64,000 nucleotides of DNA from Periplaneta americana. Its lineage: Eukaryota; Arthropoda; Insecta; Blattodea; Blattidae. A program made the translations under genes and the position numbers. The stretch is from assembly GCF_040183065.1 (NCBI RefSeq), contig NC_091117.1, positions 110,301,001 to 110,365,000 on the forward strand, in the 5' to 3' direction. Under the pieces are notes generated by a model. The model was not told the DNA's origin and did no database searches. It saw only the letters and a program-made list of their open reading frames with translations. Each line of letters begins with the position of its first letter. Position 1 is the stretch's first letter. Of the stretch, positions 12,181 through 21,779 are shown in pieces.

Positions 12181-12383
12181 CAGCATGTCGTTGCAATAAC
12201 GCAACAGCATGTCGTTGCAATAACGCAACAGCATGTCGTTGCAATAACGCAACAGCATGACGTTGCAATAACGCAACAGCATGTCGTTGCAATAACGCAA
12301 CAGCATGACGTAGCAATAACGCAACAGCATGTCGTTGCAATAACGCAACAGCATGTCGTTGCAATAACGCAACAGCACGTCGT
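12181..12383. repeat. 24-bp minisatellite in the palindrome loop
   Basis: About 8.5 copies of a 24-bp unit beginning CAGCATGTCGTTGCAATAAC, with only GTCG/GACG-type variants. All three minus-strand frames stay open because the period is a multiple of three. I regard these frames as non-coding. Confidence 0.95.
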
Positions 12384-12633
12384 AAGCGTGATTATGAAGA
12401 ATGTTCGAATTGTAATATATGTTTTTTTTGTAAATAGTATTGCACTATAATTTTTTTCCGTATTAACCATCCATTTCCATCTCACATAATCAAAGGGTTG
12501 GGTTCGTTTAGAGTTCCAAATGGGGAATGGGTTATTAACCTATAACACTCTCCTTTCAAATATTAGTAATCCTTTTCCAATATTAAGAATTGGTATATAG
12601 GTTTTCAAATATTAATAATCCTTAAGACATAAT

Positions 12634-12711
12634 CGTTACAACTTGTCGAAAATCGTAATCTTGCGACATATACGTTACAACTTGTCGAAAATCGTAATCT
12701 TGCGACATATA
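12634..12711 (+). repeat. Two tandem 39-bp units
   Basis: CGTTACAACTTGTCGAAAAT... is repeated with period 39 immediately before the right arm begins. Confidence 0.85.
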
Positions 12712-13078
12712 GGAAGTTTCTCACAAATATCACCTTAAAAGCATAATGTGATAAGAGATTTGTTGTGTAATATTAGTTACACTTAAAACAGATACAGTAC
12801 CTAGGTAACTTTGCTTTGTACTGTAATATTGTTTTTATTAGTTTATTGATTACTTTTGTAAGGCTAAAGACACCATCAATATAAATTCCAACTTATCATG
12901 TCATACTCAATCTCTTTCTTTATAATTTCACTTTTTTTATGATCCACTTAATACAGTATAATATTAAACTACTCCGGAATTTAAGGGAATATTACGAACT
13001 GCTCTAAATCATACTTTCGCTAATTATATATGACTTCAAATAAAACCAACAAATATTACTTCCAAATGTATTAAATTG

Positions 13079-13140
<62 letters not shown>

Positions 13141-13225
13141 TCACATTCTGATGAATTTAATTCGGGTAATAATCTACGGCTTAAATTAAATACACTAAAC
13201 AATCCACTCAAAATGTATTACATTG

Positions 13226-13276
<51 letters not shown>

Positions 13277-13782
13277 TAATGCACATGTAATCAATACAAT
13301 GTTTGTGTAACATAAGACGTTGCGAAAACAATCGCCGGATGTGAATTAACAGCTTGCATATTATTTGCATCATGCAATATTTGTGTAATATAACACGTTG
13401 CAGGTGCTTCAAAAACATGTTTTTATTATTACTCAGCAATTGCATCACCGGATGTGAGCTTGCATAATATTTGCACGTGTAATCACATCATTGTGTAGGT
13501 GAAATCTCAAACATGCATGAACTTGTGTCTTTCAACTATACAAACTTGTAAGAACATATGTAATTCAAATTAATACGTTAAGCCCCAACTTCAATTACAT
13601 ACCTGCACTTGTGAATGACGTCACACTTTAAGTTACGCCGTGTGTATTTCAATTTATTTCCCCCATCCCCTATTTCCAACTTCAGTTACAAATTTATAAC
13701 GTCACACTTTAAGTTTGCCAATGCCATGTTCTGCGATTGTTTTTAATCAAATATCACGTACGAATAGAGAGCACCAACTTAA

Positions 13783-16700
13783 TGTATGTATGCACGTTTA
13801 AAATGGGGTGTCTGGTCAAAATTTCCCATTTTTCGTTTTTTTCATAGCATGACAGCCACATTCTTCTAGTTTCGAAATCTGTATCATTTATGCGCATATT
13901 CCGCCCAGAAGTGCCCTATTCGGAAGTTTAATGGGACGGGCGCGCACGTGATTCACTAGCAGGAGGCGTGGCGCGAGCTCTGTGTCCAGCGTCAATTTCT
14001 TAATTTATTTTTGGTTTAAATCAAGCTTAAATAACGCGGTTTTTGAGTTCTTCACGTAGTACACACATTCACCAACAGATGGTAGGGCCTACACTGTTTT
14101 GGTTCGTGTCAACAACAAAGATGTCAGCTTCCATAATTTCAAAGCGTGTGTTTGTTTGTGTGAACTTTGGCTGCTAATTTCAGTGTGAAAATGGGTTCTA
14201 GTAGTCGAAGTGGAAGAAAAAGGAAGAGAAGTTTTCATTGTAACAGGTTTACTAAGAAAACTGAAACTGTAAATAGTAATACTACTGTACATATTAGCGA
14301 TAGTACTGTAAATAATAGTTCTAGTGTAGGCCTAAATAATAGTAATGTAAGTGAAGTCTGTGGTTCTTCCTACTCTAAAATTTCAAGTTGTGACATAGAT
14401 AATAGTAATGTTAGTGATAATTATAATGTGATTTTCGACTCAGACTGCCTTCAGAATTTAATATCAGTGTTAGCTTGCCCCTGTTGTTTCACATGTGGGT
14501 CTGTGACAGTGAATATTTCTGAACGACAAAGATTTGGTTGGGAACTACAGCATTTCCTAACTTGTAGACATTGTGGCTACAAATCAAAATTCTTCCCAAC
14601 ACCAAAAAGGCAGGGGAAAGTTCCAGAAATAAACAGAAGACTGGTTTATGCCATGAGATCTGTAGGCTGTGGAGATAGTGAGGCTGTTAGATTATCGTCT
14701 ATCATGCATTTACCTCCTCCTCCCAATGCAACACCATATCATGAACATACTAAAGCTCTAGCTACTGCCACCACAGAACTAGCAACTGAAAGCATGAAAT
14801 CTGCTGCTGAGGAAGTGAGAAAATTAAAAGGTATGGAGTGTGGTGTATCTGTCGATGGGACTTGGCAACGACGTGGCCATTCCTCTCTGTCAGGTGCTGT
14901 GGCAGCAATTTCTGTTGACAGTGGTAAAGTGGTAGATGTTGAAGTCATATCAAGAAGCTGCGTGGGATGTAAACTTCACTCCCATGAAGGTAAAACATCG
15001 CCAACTTATCTTGCATGGAAAGCAGACCACAACAGGAACTGTGCCAAAAATTACAGTGGTTCAACACCCAATATGGAAACAGAAGGGGCCAAAAAATTTT
15101 TTCTCCGCTCTGAGGAAGGGAGAGGGCTCCAGTATGTGGATTTTTATGGTGATGGGGACTCAAAAAGTTATAGGGCAGTGGTAGAAACAAATCCATACAA
15201 TGGAAAAACTATAAACAAATTAGAGTGCGTTGGACACTATCAGAAGAGATTAGGGACGGTTCTTCGAAAACTAGCCAAAGAGAAAAAGTTGGGAGGGAAG
15301 GGGAAACTTACGAGCAGCCTCATCGATAAGTTGCAAAATTACTTTGGCATAGCATTGCGAGGAAATGCCACTAGTGTGCAAGCTATGTCCAAAGCAATAT
15401 GGGCAACATGTTTTCATCTGTCAGCAAATCAGAACCAGCCTTTCCATAGCAAATGTCCGGAGGGTGTTGACAGCTGGTGTTCTTTCAATCGCGCCAAAGC
15501 AAAAAATGAATTGCACTTGTATAAGTATAAGGCAGGGTTGCCCATTGAAATTATGAGAGCAATCAAGCCTGTTTATGAAAGGCTGACAGATCAGAAAATG
15601 TTGTCCAAATGTCTCCATGGCCTGACTCAGAATTGTAACGAATCGTTCAATGGCATGATATGGCGAAGGTGTCCAAAAGATACATATGTAGGCCTCGATA
15701 CCCTGAGATTAGGAGTAATGGACGCCGTTAGCCATTTCAACTATGGCAACAAAACACAGGTTAATATTCTCAGGAAATTTAATACTAGTCCTGGGAAATA
15801 TTCTGTTGCTGGTGTAGCTAAGATTGACATTGTGAGAATAAGAAAGTGCAAGATTCAAAGTACACCGGAGCAGAAGAAACGGCGGAGAAGACTCATGGCA
15901 GCGAAGAAAACTCATGAAGACAAGAAACTTCATGAAGAAGGTACTACATATGCAGCAGGAGGATTCTGAAACCTGGCAGGCAGCATGGGGCATGGGTATG
16001 TTGAAATTTCACAAATTTTTATTTTTTTTTAATCTGCTACAATGTTTCTCTAATTAATTGAAAAATATAAACCAAAAATTTAGATATAACTTAATTTTTA
16101 AGAAAATTGAAGTTTAAAGTAAATAACGATGCTATAATTTGCAAAACGTTACCTACTGATAAAATAAGTGATCACATACTAAGTATAAACTTTCTACCTA
16201 CACTGTTTAACAACGAAAAGCCGCCGCTTTCAGAATTTCAAAACACAAAGACAACCTCAAACATTGAAATAATAGTTCCATTTATACATGGAATTAAACC
16301 TAATGAAATGGTGAATGCTCTGGTATAAGAATCTTTAACATATATCTTTAAATAAAAGATGTATGTTCGCCCAAACTTTCATCTTCGTTTATTACAAAAA
16401 AAAAAAATCTCGAAATTTTTCAGCATTCAAAACAATATAAAATGCACTAAATATAGAAATACAGAAGTCATTTATATACCAAGTTAAAGCTCATGAAATG
16501 AGGAATGTTGTAAGCTATGTAGTTTTTGTAATATTATTTGAAAAAATAGAGCAAAACATTTTTTTCTGAATATTTTGAAAATAAAAATCTTATTTTTCAG
16601 TGAATAAATTATAATTCTTGAACTAAGCTGACTAAACTAATTATCGTTGTTAAACACAATCAGGGGATGAAAACTAACATTTCTGTGCAAAAAGGAACTT

Positions 16701-16902
16701 GCTAGTGTTATTTGCTGCGGGATGAGAGCGTTTCAAAAATTTTATAATTTTTAATGATTATTATTTTTTTTAATTTTCAAAAAACTTAAATATATATTTT
16801 TTAATTGGATTGGTTTAGTTGAAGAACACTAATTGTGTACAAAAAATTTCATAATTTTTGGTTGGAAAAAGTGCATTTCAGGACGAAACGTGGATACATA
16901 CC
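13783..16902 (+). mobile_element. Kolobok-type DNA transposon with exact TTAA duplication
   Basis: A 3,120-bp element inserted in the palindrome's right arm. TTAA flanks it at 13779-13782 and 16903-16906, and the uninterrupted site is visible in the opposite arm. The ends are inverted repeats: GTATGTATGCACGTTT on the left and GTATGTATCCACGTTT on the right after reversal. It holds one open transposase gene with about 400 bp of leader and about 930 bp of trailer. TTAA specificity with a D-D-CxxH-E transposase fits Kolobok better than MULE. PiggyBac also uses TTAA but its transposase is different. Confidence 0.9.
14191..15969 (+). CDS. Kolobok-type (Mutator-like-domain) transposase, intact
   Basis: A 592-aa open reading frame without stops or frameshifts. 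I chose ATG 14191 because it has AAA upstream and begins MGSSSRSGRKRKR, a basic segment that may be nuclear localising. The frame extends 24 bp upstream but without an ATG. Residues 30-85 are Ser/Asn-rich and low complexity. A zinc-ribbon-like set of cysteines follows (C96, C98/C99, C102 and C125, C128). The catalytic core shows D222 in VSVDGTWQRRG, D321 or D323 in YGDGDSKS, a CxxH motif at C346-H349 and E484 in QNCNESFNG. This D-D-CxxH-E arrangement is known from MULE, hAT, P and Kolobok transposases. The C-terminus is basic (KKRRRR) and ends in a GGF tail. It would bind the element's ends and cut and rejoin them in the nucleus at TTAA. The leader (13800-14190) is GC-richer than the surroundings. 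Whether it is expressed cannot be seen. Confidence 0.92.
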   Translation: MGSSSRSGRKRKRSFHCNRFTKKTETVNSNTTVHISDSTVNNSSSVGLNNSNVSEVCGSSYSKISSCDIDNSNVSDNYNVIFDSDCLQNLISVLACPCCFTCGSVTVNISERQRFGWELQHFLTCRHCGYKSKFFPTPKRQGKVPEINRRLVYAMRSVGCGDSEAVRLSSIMHLPPPPNATPYHEHTKALATATTELATESMKSAAEEVRKLKGMECGVSVDGTWQRRGHSSLSGAVAAISVDSGKVVDVEVISRSCVGCKLHSHEGKTSPTYLAWKADHNRNCAKNYSGSTPNMETEGAKKFFLRSEEGRGLQYVDFYGDGDSKSYRAVVETNPYNGKTINKLECVGHYQKRLGTVLRKLAKEKKLGGKGKLTSSLIDKLQNYFGIALRGNATSVQAMSKAIWATCFHLSANQNQPFHSKCPEGVDSWCSFNRAKAKNELHLYKYKAGLPIEIMRAIKPVYERLTDQKMLSKCLHGLTQNCNESFNGMIWRRCPKDTYVGLDTLRLGVMDAVSHFNYGNKTQVNILRKFNTSPGKYSVAGVAKIDIVRIRKCKIQSTPEQKKRRRRLMAAKKTHEDKKLHEEGTTYAAGGF

Positions 16903-19104
16903 TTAAGTAATTATTGAAATGTGCAATATATTGGACCTATCATACAATATTATTTGAGACGTTCAGAGCAGAAGTAGTGTAGGTCAAAAATGGTATTGAT
17001 GGTTGAAGTAAACATTCTGTAAAATACTGCACAAAGTAGCAATTAATATTCAATTTAATAATGCACACATAGCAGATAGCTATTAGGCAATACAATATTT
17101 GTGTAACAAAAGACGCTGCAAGGACAATCGGCGGATATGAATTAACAGCTTGCATATTATTTGCATCGTGCAATATTTGTGTAATAAAACACGTTCCAGG
17201 TGCTTCTAAAACATGTTTTTATCATTACTCAGCAATTGCATCGTCGCCGGAGGTGATTCAGCAAGCTTGCATAATAGTTGCAAACTTATGCATATGTAAT
17301 AACATTACACAAGATATACATCTACATTGATTTATCTGCTACAAGTACTGTATTACGAAATAATAATGTCACATGCTGATGAATTTAATGTTGGTAATAA
17401 TGTATGGCTTAAATTAAATACGCTAATCGAACCACTCAATTTTACTTCAAAATGTATTGCATTGGAATAATAATAATATGAGAAGAATATATGTGTTTAA
17501 TTTACAAGTGTGCTAGATTATTTTTTTTTATCAATTGGCTTAAAGTACAACCATTTACGGCATGAATAATTCCCCCATTTCAATTTCAATTAACACTTGC
17601 GAATTTCCCTTCCCCATTACTATTTATCAATTAAATTACTATTACATTAGAATTTTATCAAATTACCCTCCCCCATTTCTAACTTCAATTACAAATTTGT
17701 AACATCACACTTTAAGTTACGTCGTATGTATTTCAAATTATAAACAGCCCTCGCCCATTTTCAACTTCAATTACAAATTTATAACGTCACACTTTAATCT
17801 TCTTTATGACGAATAATAATAATGATGAGAAGAAGAAGAAGAAGAAGAAGAAGAAGAATGTATGAGTTTAATTTACAAATGTGCTAGGTCATTTTTTTAT
17901 CAATTACTCACCAATTGGCTTAAAGTACAACCATTTACGCCATCAATAATTCCTCCATTCCAATTTCCATTTCCCATTACTATTTATCAATTCAATTACC
18001 AGTACATTAGAATCTTAATATTTTTTATCAATTACTCAGCAATTGGCTTAAAGTACAACGAGTAAAATTAGCAACTTTGCATAATATTTGCACACAGCAG
18101 AAAGCGCTTATACAATATTTGCGTATCATAAGACGCTGCGAGAACAATCGCCGGATGTGAATTAACAGCTTGCAAATTATTTGCATCATGGAATATATGT
18201 GTAATATGACACGTTGCAGGTGCTTCAAAAACATGCTTTTATCATTACTCAGCAATTTCATCGCCGGATGTGAGCTTGCATAATATTTTCACTTGTAATC
18301 ACATCATTGTGTAGATGAAATTTCATACATTTATGAACTTGTGTATTTCAACTATACAAACTTGTATGAACATATGTAATTCAAATTATTACATATATAT
18401 TTTTTTTTTCATCAAATTATTACGTTACGCCCCAACTTCAATTACATACCTGCACTTGTGAATGACGTCACACTTTAAGTTACGCCGTGTGTATTTCAAA
18501 ATATTACCCCCTCCCCAATTTACAACTTCAGTTACAAATTTATAACGTCACAGTTTAAGTTACGCCGTATGTATTTCAAATTATTATCCCGCTCCCCCAT
18601 TTCCAACTTCAGCTATATCCTGTTTAATTTACAAGTGTGCTAGATTAATTTTTTATCGGAAAGTACAACCATTTATGTCCCACATTCCAATATCCAACAC
18701 CCAACCCATTCCCCAATCAATTAAATTACCATTACATTAGAATCTTAAGAAAAAGAATGTATGTGTTTAAGTGTGATAGATTAATTCTTGGACACTCGCC
18801 GGATGTCAGTTTGCAAAATACTTGCATACATAGCAGATAGCAGTGCGAGAACAATAGCCGGATATGAATCAGCATAATATTTGCACACATAGCAGATAGC
18901 GATTGTGGGATTTTCAAACATGTATGAACTTGTGTCTTTCACCCCCCCCTTACAATTAACTCGAGAACAATCGCGGGATATGAATCAGCACAATATTTGC
19001 ACACCTAGCAGACATTACATCTGCATTGAGGAGATAAACATGTATGAACTTGCAAACTTGTATGAACATGTCATGCCACAACTTCAATTACATACCTGCA
19101 CGTG

Positions 19105-19315
19105 TGCATGAGGTCACACTTTAACCTTGAACTCTTAGATTGCCATTCATGACGTAATGTAAGTTACGCCCCTTTCCTACGTCATAATTTAAGCCCCCAC
19201 ACCCTCCGTGATGTCTTACTTTAGCCACGCCCATGACGTCTCTTGCCACGCCCACTATGACGTCACTTGCCAAGCCCTCTTGTGACGTCACTTGCCACGC
19301 CCACCTGTGACGTCA
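19105..19315. promoter_or_regulatory. Periodic array of TGACGTCA palindromes, right tip
   Basis: Mirror of the left-tip array: TGACGTCA at 19258, 19283 and 19308 with exact 25-bp spacing, separated by GCCACGCCC boxes. A degenerate site (ATGACGTCTC) lies near 19232. Confidence 0.6.
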
Positions 19316-19380
19316 TCCTCGCACCCGCCTCGCACCACTTTTGTTGGTGGTATGGCCGTCATTTCTATACTACTAATATG

Positions 19381-20036
19381 AGAAGTCCTTCGCTTAAAAT
19401 GAATGCCGGCAACAAGCTGCTGTGTAGCTAGTATGAACAGAGCGTTATCATACTTGTAGTTATGTTTACTGTACTACAAGAAAGATCCTTGAAGTCACTG
19501 CAAGTTTTAAAACATGATTTCAGCTATAATTTATGTAGAATGTTGATTGAGGTTGGGCTACTTTTTCCTTGAGATAAGGATTCTGATAACATCAAAGTGA
19601 GGACATCTATTAACTATTTTTCAATTTTGGTTTCTTTGTGTAGAGGGAGGAGCACCGTAAAACAGGCAATATTAGGGACAAAGTTGCGAATGTAATGGAT
19701 TCAATTCTCTTGAAGCAGTGAGACAAAAGTCTTTATAGCCTAATTCTTTATTTAGCATTCAATGCAAATTAGTTATAATTAGGAAATAATGTTCCAGTAA
19801 TGGAGCTATGATAAAATAGGAAGGAAGTGAAGACAACCTATTCAATCACAGAATTTCTCCCTTTGGTATGGCTGCAAACAGAAATCGTAAGAAATTTTTA
19901 TAGAGTGACTTTCTCTAGCAACTAGGTTTACATACATTTTTTTTTTCCTTTTTAAACACAAGTTCTTTTGAATCTTTATCTCTCTCAATTTAATAATTAA
20001 TAAAATTTAAAATACGCTTCAAATTGGACTTGTTCT
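19381..20036. other. Non-coding spacer
   Basis: AT-rich; I see no gene, repeat or element end. Confidence 0.5.
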
Positions 20037-20038
20037 TT

Positions 20039-20123
20039 AGTCAACTGTCCGAACTGATACCAAGAATGCACCACTTATGAGGCAACTACGCCAGGAGATA
20101 ATGGGTTAGGGTGGCCAGTTATC
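20039..20123 (+). repeat. Dispersed repeat R, copy 1
   Basis: Contains AGTCAACTGTCCGAA, then GAGGCAACTACGCCAGGAG. Other copies lie at 51045-51240, 52323-52515 and, inverted, 60064-60172. Confidence 0.8.
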
Positions 20124-20291
20124 TTCACATAAAGAATTCCTAAGAGTAGAGAAATCCACAAATATAAGAAAATGACCATTTTGTGTATAACTTAAGAGAG
20201 ACATAAACACTGGAACATGTCTTTAGTAAGATTCTGTTCACTTCTTATGAGTATATTCCTGCATATATACATTCACAAATAGGCAGTAATT

Positions 20292-20480
20292 TTTTTTAAT
20301 AATTTCAAGGGAAAAATTGTTCCGAGGCCAAGTTTCGATTCCGCGACTCTTCGTTTAGCGCACGAATGCTCTATCGATTGAGCTGTCCCAGGAACTATAC
20401 ATGGCAGTGTCACAATTCTTCCCCTTATATCCACACAACTCAAATGGACTGACAAGACGCCAGAAGCCCAACTTTGAATG
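20292..20480 (-). repeat. tRNA-derived SINE, copy a (diverged)
   Basis: Read on the minus strand: TTCCTGGGACAGCTCAATCG, then GTCGCGGAATCGAAAC (degenerate A and B boxes of an RNA polymerase III promoter), then CAATTTTTCCCTTGAAATT and an A-rich tail. Confidence 0.75.
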
Positions 20481-20531
20481 CACACAATTCTGTGTGACTT
20501 AAATTGTGGCTTTATGTTAACGTAAGTTACC

Positions 20532-20697
20532 TACAGCAACGAATATATTATACAAATCTGGCTTTCAGATAGAAGCTCCCTGTGAAGCAGGCTTGAATAA
20601 TTTCAAGGGAAAAATTGTAACGGGTCGAGTATCGATCCCGGGACCCTTCGCTTAGAGCACGAATGCTCTACCGACTGAGCTACCCCAGGAACTACAC
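20532..20697 (-). repeat. tRNA-derived SINE, copy b
   Basis: Minus strand: GGGGTAGCTCAGTCGGTAGA (A box) and CCCGGGATCGATACTC (B-like box), then the tail CCTTGAAATTATTCAAGCC. A TTCGT/GCGAA stem around GCTCTAA suggests descent from a tRNA, perhaps tRNA-Arg(TCT). The anticodon reading is tentative. Confidence 0.85.
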
Positions 20698-20721
20698 ACG
20701 AGTATAGTTGCATTGTACGGA

Positions 20722-20905
20722 TATAAAGGGAAGAATTGTGACGGTGTCGTGTACAGTTCCTGGGGTAGCTAAGTCAGTAGAGCATTCGTGCGCTAAAGGA
20801 AGGGTTCCAGGATTGCTACTCGGCCCCGGAACAATTTTTCCCTTGAAATTATTCAAGCCTCCTTCACAGGTAGCTTCTACCTGAAAGCCAGATTTACATA
20901 GTAAC
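20722..20905 (+). repeat. tRNA-derived SINE, copy c (head to head with copy b)
   Basis: Same family as copy b in the opposite orientation: GGGGTAGCTAAGTCAGTAGA, then CCCTTGAAATTATTCAAGCC. Copies b and c together form an inverted repeat of about 165 bp per arm. Confidence 0.85.
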
Positions 20906-21103
20906 TTTTGTTCAATTTATTCAGATTTCCCTGCAACTACTGTGTAACACAGGCCTGCACAAATGGCGCTCAGTGAGCAAGAGAGCCGTCTAAGAGCTCG
21001 CCGGAAAGGTAAGTCGGAATGACGTAGAGGGTAGTCCACGCAGCTATCTGGTGTAGTGTGTATTATCAGTAGCTATTTCACTTTGCCTATCTACGGCTAC
21101 ATA

Positions 21104-21300
21104 ATGGAGGAATCTAAAAGACGGAAAAGTGATGATTAGGCAAATCCTTGCAATATTGCTTGGGAAAATGCTTATTATTTCACAGCAGCAGGAGTCAATA
21201 CTTATCTGCCACAAAAGTTTGAAAGAAAGAGGAAAACATAATATAATACGTTATTACTAGTCCACACATACAGATACGATGGCTTTGTTAGTGAAGATCG
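21104..21300 (+). pseudogene. hAT transposase, N-terminal remnant
   Basis: ATG 21104 opens a frame reading MEESKRRKSDD, a TAG stop, then NPCNIAWENAYYFTAAG. This resembles the start of insect hAT transposases of the GTF2I-repeat/ZBED-like type, where a basic KRRK segment precedes the BED-type zinc finger. The zinc finger itself is not recognisable. A jockey-type LINE fragment lies about 480 bp downstream. The matching C-terminus is at 30119-30945 in the same orientation. In-frame stops show it is dead. Confidence 0.55.
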
Positions 21301-21779
21301 CAGTAAAAGGTTCAGGAGTTGAAAGTTGCATTAGAGCGTTTCGAATAGAAAGTGTGGTAACTCGTTTTTCTTTTCATTGGGGAATTTAATTGAAGTGAAT
21401 TTTATTATGGCAGGCAGAGTAACTATCTTATGCCCCCATGCTATATTGCTACCTATGCACTTCATTAGAACCAGGTACCCAGATTCGAAGCCGTTAACCC
21501 TGTGAATTTAGAGTATATTTATTTTCCCCTATTAGCACATTATAAAATTATCTAAGAAATTAGAAATTTCTTTGTGATAGTAGAAGAGAAAAGAGTGGAG
21601 GAAGAGAAGTGGTCCGTGGTCCATTTCTTTTAGGGCTTATCCTGACATTTGTCTTATTACTCAAGGGAAACCACGGAAAAACCTTGAGCAGGATGAGGTG
21701 TCGTGCTGACGACAAGCCAATTGGCTTCTGTGGGGTCTGTATATATTGAGGTGGAAGATTGTCTTTTAATCATGATTTA
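21301..21779. other. Unassigned hAT interior
   Basis: No recognisable coding sequence. 21680-21710 has AACCACGGAAAAACCTTGAG, vaguely like the 3' region of the SINE family at 38044-38315. Confidence 0.4.

Larger units (their letters stand above)
8534..19374. mobile_element. Giant palindromic (foldback) transposable element, 10.8 kb
   Basis: Both termini are AGTAGTAYAGAAATGACGG in inverted orientation and are flanked by an exact 6-bp direct repeat, AATATG (8528-8533 and 19375-19380). Inverted similarity continues through almost the whole element. The left arm is about 3.47 kb (8534-12006). The right arm is about 3.54 kb once the nested Kolobok (13783-16902) is removed. A loop of about 0.7 kb holds a minisatellite. 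Without the insertion the element is about 7.7 kb. No gene belonging to it is visible, so it is presumably non-autonomous. A 6-bp duplication with 5'-AG ends resembles Polinton/Maverick termini, but no Polinton gene is present. Confidence 0.88.
12712..19374 (-). repeat. Right arm of the giant palindrome (interrupted)
   Basis: Inverted copy of the left arm, broken at a TTAA by the Kolobok element 13783-16902. The join CACCAACTTAAGTAATTATT is intact in the left arm, where it reads inversely near 10935-10955. The outer part repeats the TGACGTCA array. Confidence 0.85.

Noticed and set aside
12112-12485. Minus-strand frames of 74-105 codons at the minisatellite
   Set aside because: All three frames are open only because a 24-bp unit is repeated; the peptides are octapeptide repeats with no start context.
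14167-14190. Upstream extension of the Kolobok transposase frame
   Set aside because: The extra eight codons start with TTG. The ATG at 14191 has a good context and the family-like basic N-terminus.
13783-16902. Classification of the nested element as a Mutator/MULE
   Set aside because: The transposase domain is often called Mutator-like, but the target duplication is exactly TTAA, which does not fit the 8-10 bp duplications of MULEs.
8900-18900. CRISPR-like array from the recurring submodules
   Set aside because: Spacing and unit length vary widely, units are long and diverged, and this is eukaryotic transposon DNA.
8534-19374. The intact transposase as the giant palindrome's own gene
   Set aside because: The transposase element is an insertion with its own ends and TTAA duplication, and the uninterrupted sequence exists in the other arm.
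8534-19374. Polinton/Maverick identity
   Set aside because: The 6-bp duplication and AG ends would fit, but there is no polymerase, integrase, protease or capsid-like gene. Kept only as a hypothesis for how it was mobilised.
20532-20697. Functional tRNA gene
   Set aside because: tRNA-like A and B boxes are present, but the cloverleaf is imperfect, the 3' part continues into a SINE body, and three copies occur together.
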